A stretch of DNA of 64,000 nt from Paenibacillus odorifer. Its GTDB lineage: Bacteria; Bacillota; Bacilli; Paenibacillales; Paenibacillaceae. Numbering within the stretch: the stretch's first letter is position 1; each line of letters opens with the position of its first letter. Made by a program: the position numbers and the translations under genes. Positions 8,437-17,281 of this stretch are shown here, one piece after another. The DNA lies in the NCBI RefSeq assembly GCF_000758725.1, contig NZ_CP009428.1, positions 1,054,001 to 1,118,000 on the forward strand. The letters are read 5' to 3'. A model generated the notes under the pieces. That model had not been told where the DNA came from, made no database searches, and worked only from the letters and a program-made list of their open reading frames with translations.

Positions 8437-10335
8437 ATGAAGTTGCCAAAGCCCAATATAGCGGCTGCTTTTTTATTAATTCTACTGCTGACCGCTATGG
8501 TCCCTTTTGGTACGGCGATAGTGAGTGCTGAATCATCAGACTCTACGCTGCCCAATTGGGAGATTAAATTTGAACGTATAGAAGTAGATCATATTGAAGA
8601 AGCTGTGGCAGCTCTTGATGAAGAATGGACTCGTGTTATGCCTCATGGGAAAAGCCCAGAGACTCCAAGTGGGGCAACCTCAGCCTGGCTGCGGTTTACT
8701 TTACCACAAATTGGTGATAAATCTGCGTTATTCATAGATAAAGTATATGGAAATAATGTTAAGGCTTATTTAAATAACGAATTAATATATGATTCCGAAA
8801 AAGATTTTAATTTCAATGGCAGTAAGGTTTTCATTCCTCTGTCCAAAAGTGTTGGAGGACAACAGCTATATTTATGGACCCATGGTGGCAGCAAAGACTT
8901 AGGGATCCACGGCGAAATAAGAGTAGGCCAATACGATGAGCTGTTATCTGTTTATGTAAAGCAGGGCTTAATGGATCTGATCATTGGAACGACGCTTATT
9001 TTTATTGCGATTGTACTGCTGATTTGCTCGCTATTCATGAGAAAAGGTTATTTTTCCGGCGGATTTCTATTGGTGCTGATTATTTTATCCATTGGCGTGT
9101 TAGTGGTAACGTATTCATCGTTCCTGCCGACAATCCTAGGCGATTATGGAGAGATTGTACTTGTTTTCTTTGATGTAGCATTATATACGCTTCTGCCCTC
9201 CTTTACATTTTATTTTGAAAAAATATTTGGTCCAGGAAAAAAGAAAATCGTTACCCGATTCCGCAAGTTTCAAATTGTCTATTCTATATTCTGTTTTTCT
9301 CTAATGGTTGTTAATATCCTTTTGTCATATCAGTTGGATGACTTTTATAGATTGATGACTACGAGTGTGCTGGGTATCCTTATGATTGTGCAATTTATAT
9401 TGTTGATCAGCTTAGCGTTTATTCATGCGAATCGTGGGAATGTAGATGCTGTTGTTTTTACTACAGGGTTCTCAATATTTGCTTTCATGTCTCTTAGCGA
9501 ACTGGTCATGTTCTATGTATCGGGCCAATCCTATCAATTATATTGGTGGAAATGGGGAGTGGTGATTTTCGTAATTGCCTTAATCGTCATTCTGGGAAGA
9601 AGGTTTACTAGAAACCATGAACAGCTTATTGAATATTCCCATCAGCTTGAGAAGTTCAATAATGATTTGCAGCGCTCGGAGAAGATGGAGATTATTAGTG
9701 AGCTGGCAGCTTCGGTTGCGCATGAAGTACGGAATCCATTGCAGGTTACCCGAGGGTTTCTGCAGATTCTTGGGGAGCGTTCAGATCAAAAGGAGCGGGA
9801 ATATCTGCAAATGGCGGTTACAGAACTGGATCGAGCTACGCTCATTATTACAGACTTCCTAACCTTCGCTAAACCAGGACTTGAAACCGTAGAGCAGCTT
9901 GATGTGTCCGAAGAGTTGAGGCATGTGACGGGTATTCTTTCTCCGTTAGCGAATCTGCAAGGGGGCGTCATTGAACTTAACCTGCAGCCAGGACTTTACG
10001 TTACTGGATCATCTGCCAAGTTCAAGCAAGCGTTTATCAACATTCTCAAAAATAGTATTGAAGCTTTAAAGGACAATGGGCTGATTAAAGTCACAGCCTG
10101 GAAGTCTGGAAAACATATAATAATCAGTGTTCATGATAATGGGGAAGGGATGAACCGGAATGAGCTGGCTCGGTTAGGGGAACCTTATTACTCCAATAAG
10201 ACCAAAGGAACGGGGCTTGGACTGATGGTAACCTTTCGGATTATTGAGGCGATGGAGGGATGCACTGAGTTTCGCAGTGAGAAAGGGGAAGGGACTGAAA
10301 TTATAGTAAAAATACCAGAACTTAGAAGAATTTAG
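8437..10335 (+). CDS. Membrane sensor histidine kinase, tandem paralogue 1
   Basis: A 632-aa protein with a signal peptide or TM (1-33) and an extracellular domain (~35-180) with a jelly-roll-like pattern (TSAWLRFTLP, VKAYLNNELIYDS, LYLWTHGG). Then come about seven TM segments (~183-395), a short linker coil, a HisKA domain with SVAHEVRNPLQVTRGFLQ (phospho-acceptor His429), and a HATPase domain with NILKNSIEAL (N box), HDNGEGM and KGTGLGL. The layout recalls 7TMR-DISM kinases. The H-box resembles sporulation phosphorelay kinases (KinA-E), and no response regulator is adjacent. ATG 8437 follows SD GAGGTG. The ligand is unknown; the neighbouring peptide gene is a candidate. Confidence 0.88.
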   Translation: MKLPKPNIAAAFLLILLLTAMVPFGTAIVSAESSDSTLPNWEIKFERIEVDHIEEAVAALDEEWTRVMPHGKSPETPSGATSAWLRFTLPQIGDKSALFIDKVYGNNVKAYLNNELIYDSEKDFNFNGSKVFIPLSKSVGGQQLYLWTHGGSKDLGIHGEIRVGQYDELLSVYVKQGLMDLIIGTTLIFIAIVLLICSLFMRKGYFSGGFLLVLIILSIGVLVVTYSSFLPTILGDYGEIVLVFFDVALYTLLPSFTFYFEKIFGPGKKKIVTRFRKFQIVYSIFCFSLMVVNILLSYQLDDFYRLMTTSVLGILMIVQFILLISLAFIHANRGNVDAVVFTTGFSIFAFMSLSELVMFYVSGQSYQLYWWKWGVVIFVIALIVILGRRFTRNHEQLIEYSHQLEKFNNDLQRSEKMEIISELAASVAHEVRNPLQVTRGFLQILGERSDQKEREYLQMAVTELDRATLIITDFLTFAKPGLETVEQLDVSEELRHVTGILSPLANLQGGVIELNLQPGLYVTGSSAKFKQAFINILKNSIEALKDNGLIKVTAWKSGKHIIISVHDNGEGMNRNELARLGEPYYSNKTKGTGLGLMVTFRIIEAMEGCTEFRSEKGEGTEIIVKIPELRRI

Positions 10336-10439
10336 AAGTAATTTATGATAATTCCGTTTTTTAGAAGGAAAGAGTGAGGGGCTGAGCGAAGTAGTACAGA
10401 CAGAATATTGTTTCTGATACTTACTTCTGAGGTGCATAT

Positions 10440-12365
10440 ATGCGCTTGATGATTAAAGTCCTACATATAGCAATAGCCCTTACTCTCCTTCTGATAGGAT
10501 ATAGTTCAATTGTTGTATCAGCAGCGACCCCATATCCATCCCAAGAAATTACCAGTTGGCAGATGAGATGGGGCGATGGAAGCGAAAACAGCGGCGTAGT
10601 GGTTCCTCAGAATAATGACCAGCAGTATTGGATAAATGTGAATGCTACGAAGGAAATCCCACATCTGCCATCAGGCGTATCCACTTCTTGGACTCGTATT
10701 TCCATACCTAACTTTAGTTATATCTCCCCTTCAATCTACATTGATACTTTATATGCTCTTCATGTGAAGGTGTATGTGAACGACCGTTTAATCTTCGAGG
10801 AAGATCGTAATTATATTAAGGATAACTATTCTTTGTTGTTGCCTTTGAGTCAAAGCGATAGTGGGAAAACATTATACATTTGGACTGAAACGCTGCAGGA
10901 TAGAATCGGAATTAAAAATGAAGTAGTGATCGGTGAACACAACCTGTTAATCAATGATTATATTAAAAATGGACTCAGCGATGTGATTTTGGGCTGTGCT
11001 TTTTTTCTTGTGGCTATCGTTCTATTTATAAGTTCTCTCTACATTAATAGGGACTATTTTTCCAGTGTGGCTTCACTAGCCGTTGTAATAGGTTCAACCG
11101 GAATTCTCTCGATAACCTATTCTCCTTTTATTTATACCTTTTACAGCAATTTGGGCGCGATTAGTAATGTGTTTCTTGATTTGGCTTTATTCTCACTTTT
11201 ACCGGCGCTTACTCTTTTATTTGAAAAAATATTTGGCAGTGGAAAATATGCGATCGTCCGTCGTTTTCGTCAATTTCAAGTCATTTACTCCTCATTTTGT
11301 TTGCTATGTCTTTTGATCAATTTTCTATCGAATAATAGCTATATTGAGTTTTATTATTTTGTATCCACCACTATTATCGGGTTCATCCTCATCCTTCAGT
11401 TCATCTTGCTTATCGTATGTGTGATTATATTTTCGCTTAAAGGGAATAGGGACGCTATCATTTTTGCCATTGGCTTTGGAACGGCTGCATTTACTGTAGT
11501 GTCAGAGTTACTGTGGTATTACATTCATAAGGGGAACTATGATTTATTCTTGTGGAAGTGGGGCATTGTTGCCTTCATAATCTCCTTGATCGTAATTCTG
11601 GAGCGAAGACTAGCCTATAGCCATCAACAGGTTGTTAACTATTCTAAAGAATTAGAGCGTTTTAACAACGAATTGCAGCGTTCAGAAAAAATGGAAATTA
11701 TTAGCGAGCTTGCTGCATCTGTTGCTCATGAAGTGCGGAATCCACTCCAGGTAACTAGGGGTTTCCTTCAGCTGCTTAGCGAGAAATCCGTTGGTGAAGA
11801 GGAAATATTTATGTCGATGGCCCTTAGTGAGCTGGATCGTGCTTCCGGGATCATTACGGATTTCTTAACCTTCGCAAAACCGGAATTTGAGACGATTTCC
11901 AGTCTGAATTTGTATAATGAATTTAAGCATATTGAGAGTATTATGCAGCCGCTTTGTCATTTAAATGGAGGAAAAATGATTCTTGATGTATCGGGCGAAT
12001 TATGGGTGAAGGGGAATTCCTCGAAGTTTAAGCAAGCCTTCATCAACATTATCAAAAATAGCATTGAATCTTTCCGTGACGAAGGATTTATCTATATGTC
12101 GGTGTATGCGGAAGAGGAGAACGTAATTATTCATATCAAAGACAACGGGGAAGGGATGGACGCGGATGTCCTGCACCGATTGGGAGAGCCTTATTTCACT
12201 AAAAAGAATAAAGGCACAGGTCTTGGATTAATGGTCACTTTCCGTATCATCGAAGCTATGCAAGGTAAAGTGAAATTCACAAGCAAAAAAGGAGTGGGAA
12301 CCGAATCCATCACCATACTGCCATTGGCAGAAGCTCCGGATGATTCTCACTCCTTAGGGGGTTAA
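10440..12365 (+). CDS. Membrane sensor histidine kinase, tandem paralogue 2
   Basis: A 641-aa paralogue of the preceding kinase along its whole length, with signal peptide, extracellular domain (TSWTRISIPNF, VKVYVNDRLIFEED, LYIWTE), about seven TM segments and HisKA/HATPase. The linker and H-box (RSEKMEIISELAASVAHEVR, phospho-His430) are nearly identical in both. The extracellular domains differ much more, so the pair may sense different forms of a ligand. It is 104 nt downstream of paralogue 1 with its own SD TGAGGTG. Its stop lies only 10 nt from the stop of the convergent NHLP peptide gene, with no terminator between them. Confidence 0.88.
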   Translation: MRLMIKVLHIAIALTLLLIGYSSIVVSAATPYPSQEITSWQMRWGDGSENSGVVVPQNNDQQYWINVNATKEIPHLPSGVSTSWTRISIPNFSYISPSIYIDTLYALHVKVYVNDRLIFEEDRNYIKDNYSLLLPLSQSDSGKTLYIWTETLQDRIGIKNEVVIGEHNLLINDYIKNGLSDVILGCAFFLVAIVLFISSLYINRDYFSSVASLAVVIGSTGILSITYSPFIYTFYSNLGAISNVFLDLALFSLLPALTLLFEKIFGSGKYAIVRRFRQFQVIYSSFCLLCLLINFLSNNSYIEFYYFVSTTIIGFILILQFILLIVCVIIFSLKGNRDAIIFAIGFGTAAFTVVSELLWYYIHKGNYDLFLWKWGIVAFIISLIVILERRLAYSHQQVVNYSKELERFNNELQRSEKMEIISELAASVAHEVRNPLQVTRGFLQLLSEKSVGEEEIFMSMALSELDRASGIITDFLTFAKPEFETISSLNLYNEFKHIESIMQPLCHLNGGKMILDVSGELWVKGNSSKFKQAFINIIKNSIESFRDEGFIYMSVYAEEENVIIHIKDNGEGMDADVLHRLGEPYFTKKNKGTGLGLMVTFRIIEAMQGKVKFTSKKGVGTESITILPLAEAPDDSHSLGG

Positions 12366-12375
12366 TCTTGTTGTC

Positions 12376-12615
12376 TTACCACGAACCGCGTGGTGCTGCG
12401 GTTGCCTTCAATACATCGGATGTAGGACTTGGTGGAATTACAAGATAGAATTCGTTGGAGCCTTCTTCAACGGCTTTCAAGGTAACGCTGTCGGGAATGA
12501 TTACGCCTAGTGCTTCTTGGAGAGCCGCTTTTGGGTCTGAGAGTAGTCTTTTCTTGAAACTTGGATCTTCCCATGCCTTTTGAATGACTTGATTTCTAAG
12601 AATTGCTTCTGACAT
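12376..12615 (-). CDS. NHLP-leader RiPP precursor with C-terminal tryptophan
   Basis: A 79-aa peptide. Residues 1-~60 match nitrile-hydratase-type leaders (NHLP family) in RNQVIQKAWEDPSFKKRLL, DPKAALQEALGVIIPD, VTLKAVEEGSNEFYLVIPP. The C-terminal ~19 residues, SPTSDVLKATAAPRGSW, form a short tail ending on Trp79. There is no GG cleavage motif, no Cys, and Ser/Thr are few. Start ATG 12615 has SD GGGAAGGGTG; a longer frame to 12633 would overlap that SD. It lies 94 nt after the class I isoprenyl-synthase gene on the same strand, the comQ-comX order. I infer that the terminal Trp is prenylated. NHLP assignment is confident; the modification is inference. Confidence 0.82.
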   Translation of the reverse strand: MSEAILRNQVIQKAWEDPSFKKRLLSDPKAALQEALGVIIPDSVTLKAVEEGSNEFYLVIPPSPTSDVLKATAAPRGSW

Positions 12616-12709
12616 AATAATCACCCTTCCCAAATTGTATATATTTACCTTTAATAATATAACATAGCAAAACTACTAATACTATTCTTTTTATTACAAA
12701 ATAATAGAA

Positions 12710-13645
12710 TTAATGGACATTTTTTGACAACCAATGATATAATCCTCCGTTTAGCAAGAGCTGCTTGTCCGCTTCGATGGAATCAGAGATCTGTTGTAAG
12801 TTACTTACTAGCATGGAATGGAACGCGATAAGATGAGGGACATTAAGGTCGGAAGCTGTAACTTTGTTATGTGTGTCGTGTGCTAATTCCGTATAGGTAT
12901 GTAGACCATTTGCAGTGAATAGATAAAATTCGACCTCTTGTGAAGTGAGTTTAGCTGCACTGCTGTTTGGCAGATGTTTGCGAGTTAGGGAGAGAAGACA
13001 ATTATAGTTGCCCGCGGATAAATCTTCTTTCCAGTCCTCATAGTCATCCAGCATTTGCAGTGTAAGCAAAACCGAATGGATAAGTTCTTCAGCTTGCGGC
13101 ACTAAATCACTCTTTCCAGACATCAGAAGGGCAGCGGTGCTGGATAGCTTGAGCGGACTGGCTTTATAGGAAATTTTGACCCGATCATTAAGGAAATAGT
13201 CACTGGTATTTTCGTTGCTAACACTATCTGCCCACTCCATGATATAACGATTAAATAAGATCCAGAAAGCAGATGGCTCCGGAAATAGTATCCGGTAGAT
13301 ATTTAAAAATTCGACATAAAGCAAATTCGCCAAGGGTAATTTTTCGTATGCGGAGGATTCTTGGCTGTCCATCAGGTCATCCTGTATGAAGAAATACAAC
13401 ATAAAAAAGACGTTGCCCATCGACATCTGGCGAGTAACCTCTGCAGAGATTCCGCATCCCTTCTGCAGCCAAAAGGGTAAAAGATAACATATGTAGTTTT
13501 TGTGGCTTTCAGCGTTAAATACGTTAAAATGCTCAAGATAGGACATGCCTTGTTGATTTAGAGGTTCTGGAAATTCAGAAATAATCCGTCTGCTTTCTTG
13601 GAATACCAAGCGCAGTTCATCTTCGTAGTCATTTAGCCAATCCAT
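12710..13645 (-). CDS. Class I isoprenyl-diphosphate-synthase-fold protein, possible peptide prenyltransferase
   Basis: A 311-aa all-helical protein with two Asp-rich metal/diphosphate motifs at class I spacing: IQDDLMD (Asp89-Asp93) and LDDYEDWKED (Asp200-Asp204), the latter followed by GNYNCLLSL. KASPLKLSS (~161-169) fits the helix region between them. Overall similarity to canonical farnesyl or heptaprenyl synthases is low and the flanks are diverged, as in ComQ, which uses this fold to prenylate the Trp of ComX. ComQ keeps mainly the first Asp motif, whereas this protein keeps both, so a true prenyl-chain or terpene synthase is the alternative. ATG 13645 has SD AGGAGGG. It is the first gene of a unit with the NHLP peptide. 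Confidence 0.75.
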   Translation of the reverse strand: MDWLNDYEDELRLVFQESRRIISEFPEPLNQQGMSYLEHFNVFNAESHKNYICYLLPFWLQKGCGISAEVTRQMSMGNVFFMLYFFIQDDLMDSQESSAYEKLPLANLLYVEFLNIYRILFPEPSAFWILFNRYIMEWADSVSNENTSDYFLNDRVKISYKASPLKLSSTAALLMSGKSDLVPQAEELIHSVLLTLQMLDDYEDWKEDLSAGNYNCLLSLTRKHLPNSSAAKLTSQEVEFYLFTANGLHTYTELAHDTHNKVTASDLNVPHLIAFHSMLVSNLQQISDSIEADKQLLLNGGLYHWLSKNVH

Positions 13646-13746
13646 AACAACCCTCCTATAAAATTTTTACGAAAATGGTTCTTTTGCCCTGATTATAGCT
13701 TTCTCTTTATTCCATTACAACTAAAATTTAGGAGGTATTAGCAGAT

Positions 13747-14040
13747 ATGGAATGGTATACTTTCGGCCAGATGCTTATGGCTATTCGAATGGGTCAAAAG
13801 GCGGAAACACCGGATGGCCGCATGGTTATGCGTACTTCCACGGGACTTTTTTGGATAAACGGAATCTTGAAGGGAAAAGTGGTAGAAATCAAAGACTATC
13901 TGTTCTCTGACCTATGGCGAATCTATGAGGATGAGGAAAGCCAGCAGGAGGGAATTGGCAGGGAACAACACGAGCAACGTGAGCGGGAGATGCTTGAGAA
14001 TCAATATGAAGAGCTGCGTTGGGCGAACCGAAAGCGTTAG
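13747..14040 (+). CDS. Small hypothetical protein
   Basis: A 97-aa protein, not recognised. Residues 1-60 form a small domain (WYTFGQMLMAIRMGQKAETP ... GLFWINGILKGKVVEIKDYL) reminiscent of single-domain phage or DUF2829-like proteins that begin with a 'TFGQAL' helix. Residues ~62-97 are a charged Glu/Arg/Gln helix, probably coiled coil. ATG 13747 has a strong SD AGGAGGT 9 nt upstream. It is divergent from the isoprenyl-synthase gene across a 101-nt gap, so the two could share a control region. There is no evidence beyond position for a link to the peptide system. Confidence 0.65.
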   Translation: MEWYTFGQMLMAIRMGQKAETPDGRMVMRTSTGLFWINGILKGKVVEIKDYLFSDLWRIYEDEESQQEGIGREQHEQREREMLENQYEELRWANRKR

Positions 14041-14093
14041 TTCAACGTTCGATTACCCAACAGCAGCTATATAGTGAATATTAATAAGAAGGA

Positions 14094-16025
14094 TTAGGAA
14101 CTTACGGATGCGGAGAGTTCTGATTTCAATGCTTCATATTGACTACGCAGGCGTTGAAGTTTCGAGATACTTTGCTCCAAGCCGCCGAGCCGGTTGCGTT
14201 CCGTCCACAAGAGACGATATTGGTGAAGGAGTACATCAAGGTCATTGATTTGCTTCGTAATCAGCGCAGGATCAAGCGAATCTGGTGCTGATGTCAACTG
14301 TAGCTTGATTCTGCCCAGCTGCACAGCATGCTTCACAAAATGGATGCCATTACTCAGTTCTTTCAGCACAAGAGCAGCATCTTCACATTGAAGATCTAAC
14401 CCCGATAGCCGCGCCTCAATGGAGAGCAGATATTCTTCGAGATGATTGAAGTGTTCCTCAGTAAGCTTCTCTATGATTAGGAAATTGTCCAGATGGGTAC
14501 GCAGCAGCAGGGACATTTCTGCATCATTTGAACGGTTGATACTGGATTCAAGCTGATAGTAATTGCCGAGATCCAGGAGCAGCTGGCCAATTCCCTCAGA
14601 ACGATCTGCAAAAATAAATCTATTTAAATACTGTGCAGTATCTGCTTCCAGATTATGATCTACACTCCAGGATAGGGCTGCGCCGTAGGCGAAGCCGGCA
14701 TAGCTGACCGGCAGATGCTGCCAGTGTCCAAAATCTCCCCAATCCGTAATGAGATAACCAATAGCGCCGTTGTTTTTGCCATGAATAGCTGCACTGCGCA
14801 GATTGGCTAACATATTGTCTGTGCGTCCTGTAATGGAGTTCCATGAGCTGGTGCCTGGGCAGACATAAAAAGGAATACCTGCTTCACGGAATTTGAGCGT
14901 ATCGGACTCGAAGGGATGCTCAGCGCTATAACCCCATTCCATAGCAATAATATCCTTAGGAAGCTGAGGAATCAGTTCGGGATGCTGGATAATAATATCG
15001 CCCCAGAATTGCATCGTTTTGCCACGTTTTGTAACCAACTCATAAATCTTTTGTAGGAATGATAAATAGAGTTGACCTTTGCCTTGAGTTTCTGCCAGAG
15101 CTTTATTTTTACCAAGACCGAGTTCATAGGTCTCATCGCAGCCTACATTAAACTGATTGGAGCTAAAGTAAGGTAGCAGATCGTCAAACATTTTGTCTAG
15201 CAGAGGTAGTACAGCAGGATCTTCGGTATCAAAAGTACCAGGGTGCATAAATAAGCCTTCTGGATAAACGTCCTGCGCATACAAATTCTTCGGAAGCATA
15301 AAGCCTTCGGGAATTTCAGCTAAAGCGTTGAATTCTGGACGAGAGAGCCAGCCCTCCATATGCCCAAAGCTGTTCTGATTGGGAACAAGCTCTATATAAC
15401 GTGCTTTGCAATAGGCATCCAGAAGCAGGATTTCCTCTCCGGTAATTGGGGTTTCAAGCTCCCAGACTTGAGGGAAGGATTCATAAGCGAACGGAGCACC
15501 TTCTATATATAGCTGAAGTTCATTCATCTTCAAATCAGCCATAAGGTCAATGATCCGGTACAAGGTTTCTTGCTTCGGGATTTTATTGCGGCTGATATCT
15601 ATGAGCAGGCCTCTGGCTCCAAAATCAGGTTCATCGCGAATATGCAGCTGAGGTATAGATTTGCCACTTTGTTCTATGATTTGTTTCAGGGTTGCTGCTG
15701 CGTAGAAGGCGCCTACAGGAGAGCTATAGGAGACAACGATACCCTTCTGATCGACAACAATCTCATATGCCTGTGCAGACAATAATGGCACATAGTTAAA
15801 GTTACAGACAGATACAACGGTTGGACGTAAGCCAATGGATAAAGTCAGCTGCAGATTCAATGCTTGTGCAATCACTTCCTGTAGTTTTCGTGCAGCTGGC
15901 ATGGCAGATTGTTCTTCCATATTAGGAAGCACGATGCTTCCGCTTGTTGGGAAATGGAAGGAGCCTTGTGACAATGTGATTTCACGCGGATTAGGGAAAA
16001 GCAGTAGTGTAGAATGATTAAGCAT
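14094..16025 (-). CDS. GH20 beta-N-acetylhexosaminidase-like enzyme, cytosolic
   Basis: A 643-aa protein with no signal peptide. Residues ~1-130 form a GH20b-like alpha/beta domain ending RDEPDFGARG. The TIM barrel (~135-480) carries the catalytic pair in NVGCDETYELG (Asp297-Glu298) and barrel motifs MEGWLSRPEF, QFWGDIII and MEWGYS. It would release terminal GlcNAc or GalNAc from imported or intracellular oligosaccharides by substrate-assisted catalysis. The helical C-terminus (~480-640) is typical of this bacillar subgroup. It is divergent from an AraC regulator 84 nt away, which probably controls it. Confidence 0.85.
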   Translation of the reverse strand: MLNHSTLLLFPNPREITLSQGSFHFPTSGSIVLPNMEEQSAMPAARKLQEVIAQALNLQLTLSIGLRPTVVSVCNFNYVPLLSAQAYEIVVDQKGIVVSYSSPVGAFYAAATLKQIIEQSGKSIPQLHIRDEPDFGARGLLIDISRNKIPKQETLYRIIDLMADLKMNELQLYIEGAPFAYESFPQVWELETPITGEEILLLDAYCKARYIELVPNQNSFGHMEGWLSRPEFNALAEIPEGFMLPKNLYAQDVYPEGLFMHPGTFDTEDPAVLPLLDKMFDDLLPYFSSNQFNVGCDETYELGLGKNKALAETQGKGQLYLSFLQKIYELVTKRGKTMQFWGDIIIQHPELIPQLPKDIIAMEWGYSAEHPFESDTLKFREAGIPFYVCPGTSSWNSITGRTDNMLANLRSAAIHGKNNGAIGYLITDWGDFGHWQHLPVSYAGFAYGAALSWSVDHNLEADTAQYLNRFIFADRSEGIGQLLLDLGNYYQLESSINRSNDAEMSLLLRTHLDNFLIIEKLTEEHFNHLEEYLLSIEARLSGLDLQCEDAALVLKELSNGIHFVKHAVQLGRIKLQLTSAPDSLDPALITKQINDLDVLLHQYRLLWTERNRLGGLEQSISKLQRLRSQYEALKSELSASVSS

Positions 16026-16109
16026 AGCGTGGACACCTCTTATTCATGTAGAATATGATCATCTTCACAATAACCTTATCACTACTAAACAAGGGGAGGA
16101 ATGCCTATA

Positions 16110-16964
16110 ATGTCCAAGCACATGGATTATATGATCAGTCCATATCCAATAAGAATTATTGATCCGAAGGTTGAATCCTCCAAGCTGAAGCTCAAGAATA
16201 TAAGGGTGGGACAGGCAGGTCATCTGCCAGGAAGAACGTTATTCCGTTCAGGTGTAGTTTTTGAGCACTGGGCCATTGTTTACATAGTGTCAGGTAGTGG
16301 CTCCTACATGGAGATTGGGGGAAAAGAGCAGCAGGTGCGTGAAGGCAGCTTATACTTTTTTCGCCCAGGTTACAGTTATAACTTTGGTCCACCACCGGGA
16401 GGCAGCTGGGATGAGTATTATATTAACTTTAATGGCACGCGTGTATCCGAATGGCTGGAATCGGGCCTCATAGCCGGGGGAAATGTTTTTCAAGCCCAAT
16501 CTATAGTAGGTCTTACTACCTTATTTGAAGAAGTGCTGGAACGGATGGAGAGCGGAGAACCTGTGGATGCGGATCGGGCAGCATTATTGCTCGAAAGAAT
16601 GCTGCTGGAGTGTTCTTTTATAATAGAAGAAAAAAGTTGGAATTCTCAGGCTGATTATATGCGTCAGATTCGGGAAGACCTGAACTTATGCATTTATGGT
16701 GAAATGGACCTAGAACAAATAGCGGCAAAACATCATGTTTCGATGTCTACACTTCGTCGTCTTGTTCGACGCAGCAGTGGATACCCGCTTCATGAATATA
16801 TTCACCGTCTAAAAATGGCAGAAGCCAAAAAGTTGCTTTTTAACACCTCATTACAAATTAAGGAAATTTCTAGTATGCTTCATTATAATGATCCGTTCTA
16901 TTTTTCTCGTTTATTTAAAAAATATATGGGGATCGCACCCCAGCTTTGCCGGAATAACATTTAA
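16110..16964 (+). CDS. AraC-family transcriptional regulator
   Basis: A 284-aa protein with an N-terminal cupin-like sensing domain (~25-160: WAIVYIVSGSGSYMEIGGKE, GSLYFFRPGYSYNF) and a C-terminal double HTH (~185-284: LEQIAAKHHVSMSTLRRLVR, IKEISSMLHYNDPFYFSRLF). These are typical of sugar-responsive AraC activators. ATG 16101 lies 1-2 nt from SD GGGGAGGA, whereas ATG 16110 has normal spacing and is preferred. It is divergent from the GH20 gene, so control of that gene by an amino-sugar signal is a fair inference. Confidence 0.88.
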   Translation: MSKHMDYMISPYPIRIIDPKVESSKLKLKNIRVGQAGHLPGRTLFRSGVVFEHWAIVYIVSGSGSYMEIGGKEQQVREGSLYFFRPGYSYNFGPPPGGSWDEYYINFNGTRVSEWLESGLIAGGNVFQAQSIVGLTTLFEEVLERMESGEPVDADRAALLLERMLLECSFIIEEKSWNSQADYMRQIREDLNLCIYGEMDLEQIAAKHHVSMSTLRRLVRRSSGYPLHEYIHRLKMAEAKKLLFNTSLQIKEISSMLHYNDPFYFSRLFKKYMGIAPQLCRNNI

Positions 16965-17281
16965 ATCGACATCCTCCTACTAGAGTCCCAACAGTAATTG
17001 TTATAATTTGTATAATTGTTGTCGTTTTATAAGATATGTTGAAAAATATGGATTAATATTACATAAATGTGTTAGTTCTTATTAACTATAGTGGATAAAA
17101 TTCCAAATTTTAGTGATAAAACCTACTGAAAAAATAATAAATTTTTTGTAACTATTTTTCAAATGGAAGCGCAAACATGGGAAATGTCAACTTGTTATTG
17201 TGATTTTTCTCATGTATGATGCTTTTATCGAGCACAGTACAATCTCGCATTTTCCAAAAAACTGGAGAATAGGGTGGTGGG
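16965..17281. other. AT-rich intergenic region
   Basis: A 317-nt gene-free stretch, very A/T-rich. Near its start are two direct copies of TAATTGTT separated by ~10 nt, with no clear terminator. Near its end is the candidate promoter of the following kinase gene. Nothing else is recognisable. Confidence 0.6.
17192..17220 (+). promoter_or_regulatory. Candidate sigma-A promoter of the HK/RR pair
   Basis: TTGTTA, 17-nt spacer, TATGAT, about 60 nt before the kinase start codon. Confidence 0.55.

Noticed and set aside
12376..12633. Nitrile hydratase alpha-subunit fragment
   Set aside because: The similarity is to the leader-type N-terminal region only. The metal-binding Cys motif is absent and the frame is complete with its own SD, which fits an NHLP precursor.
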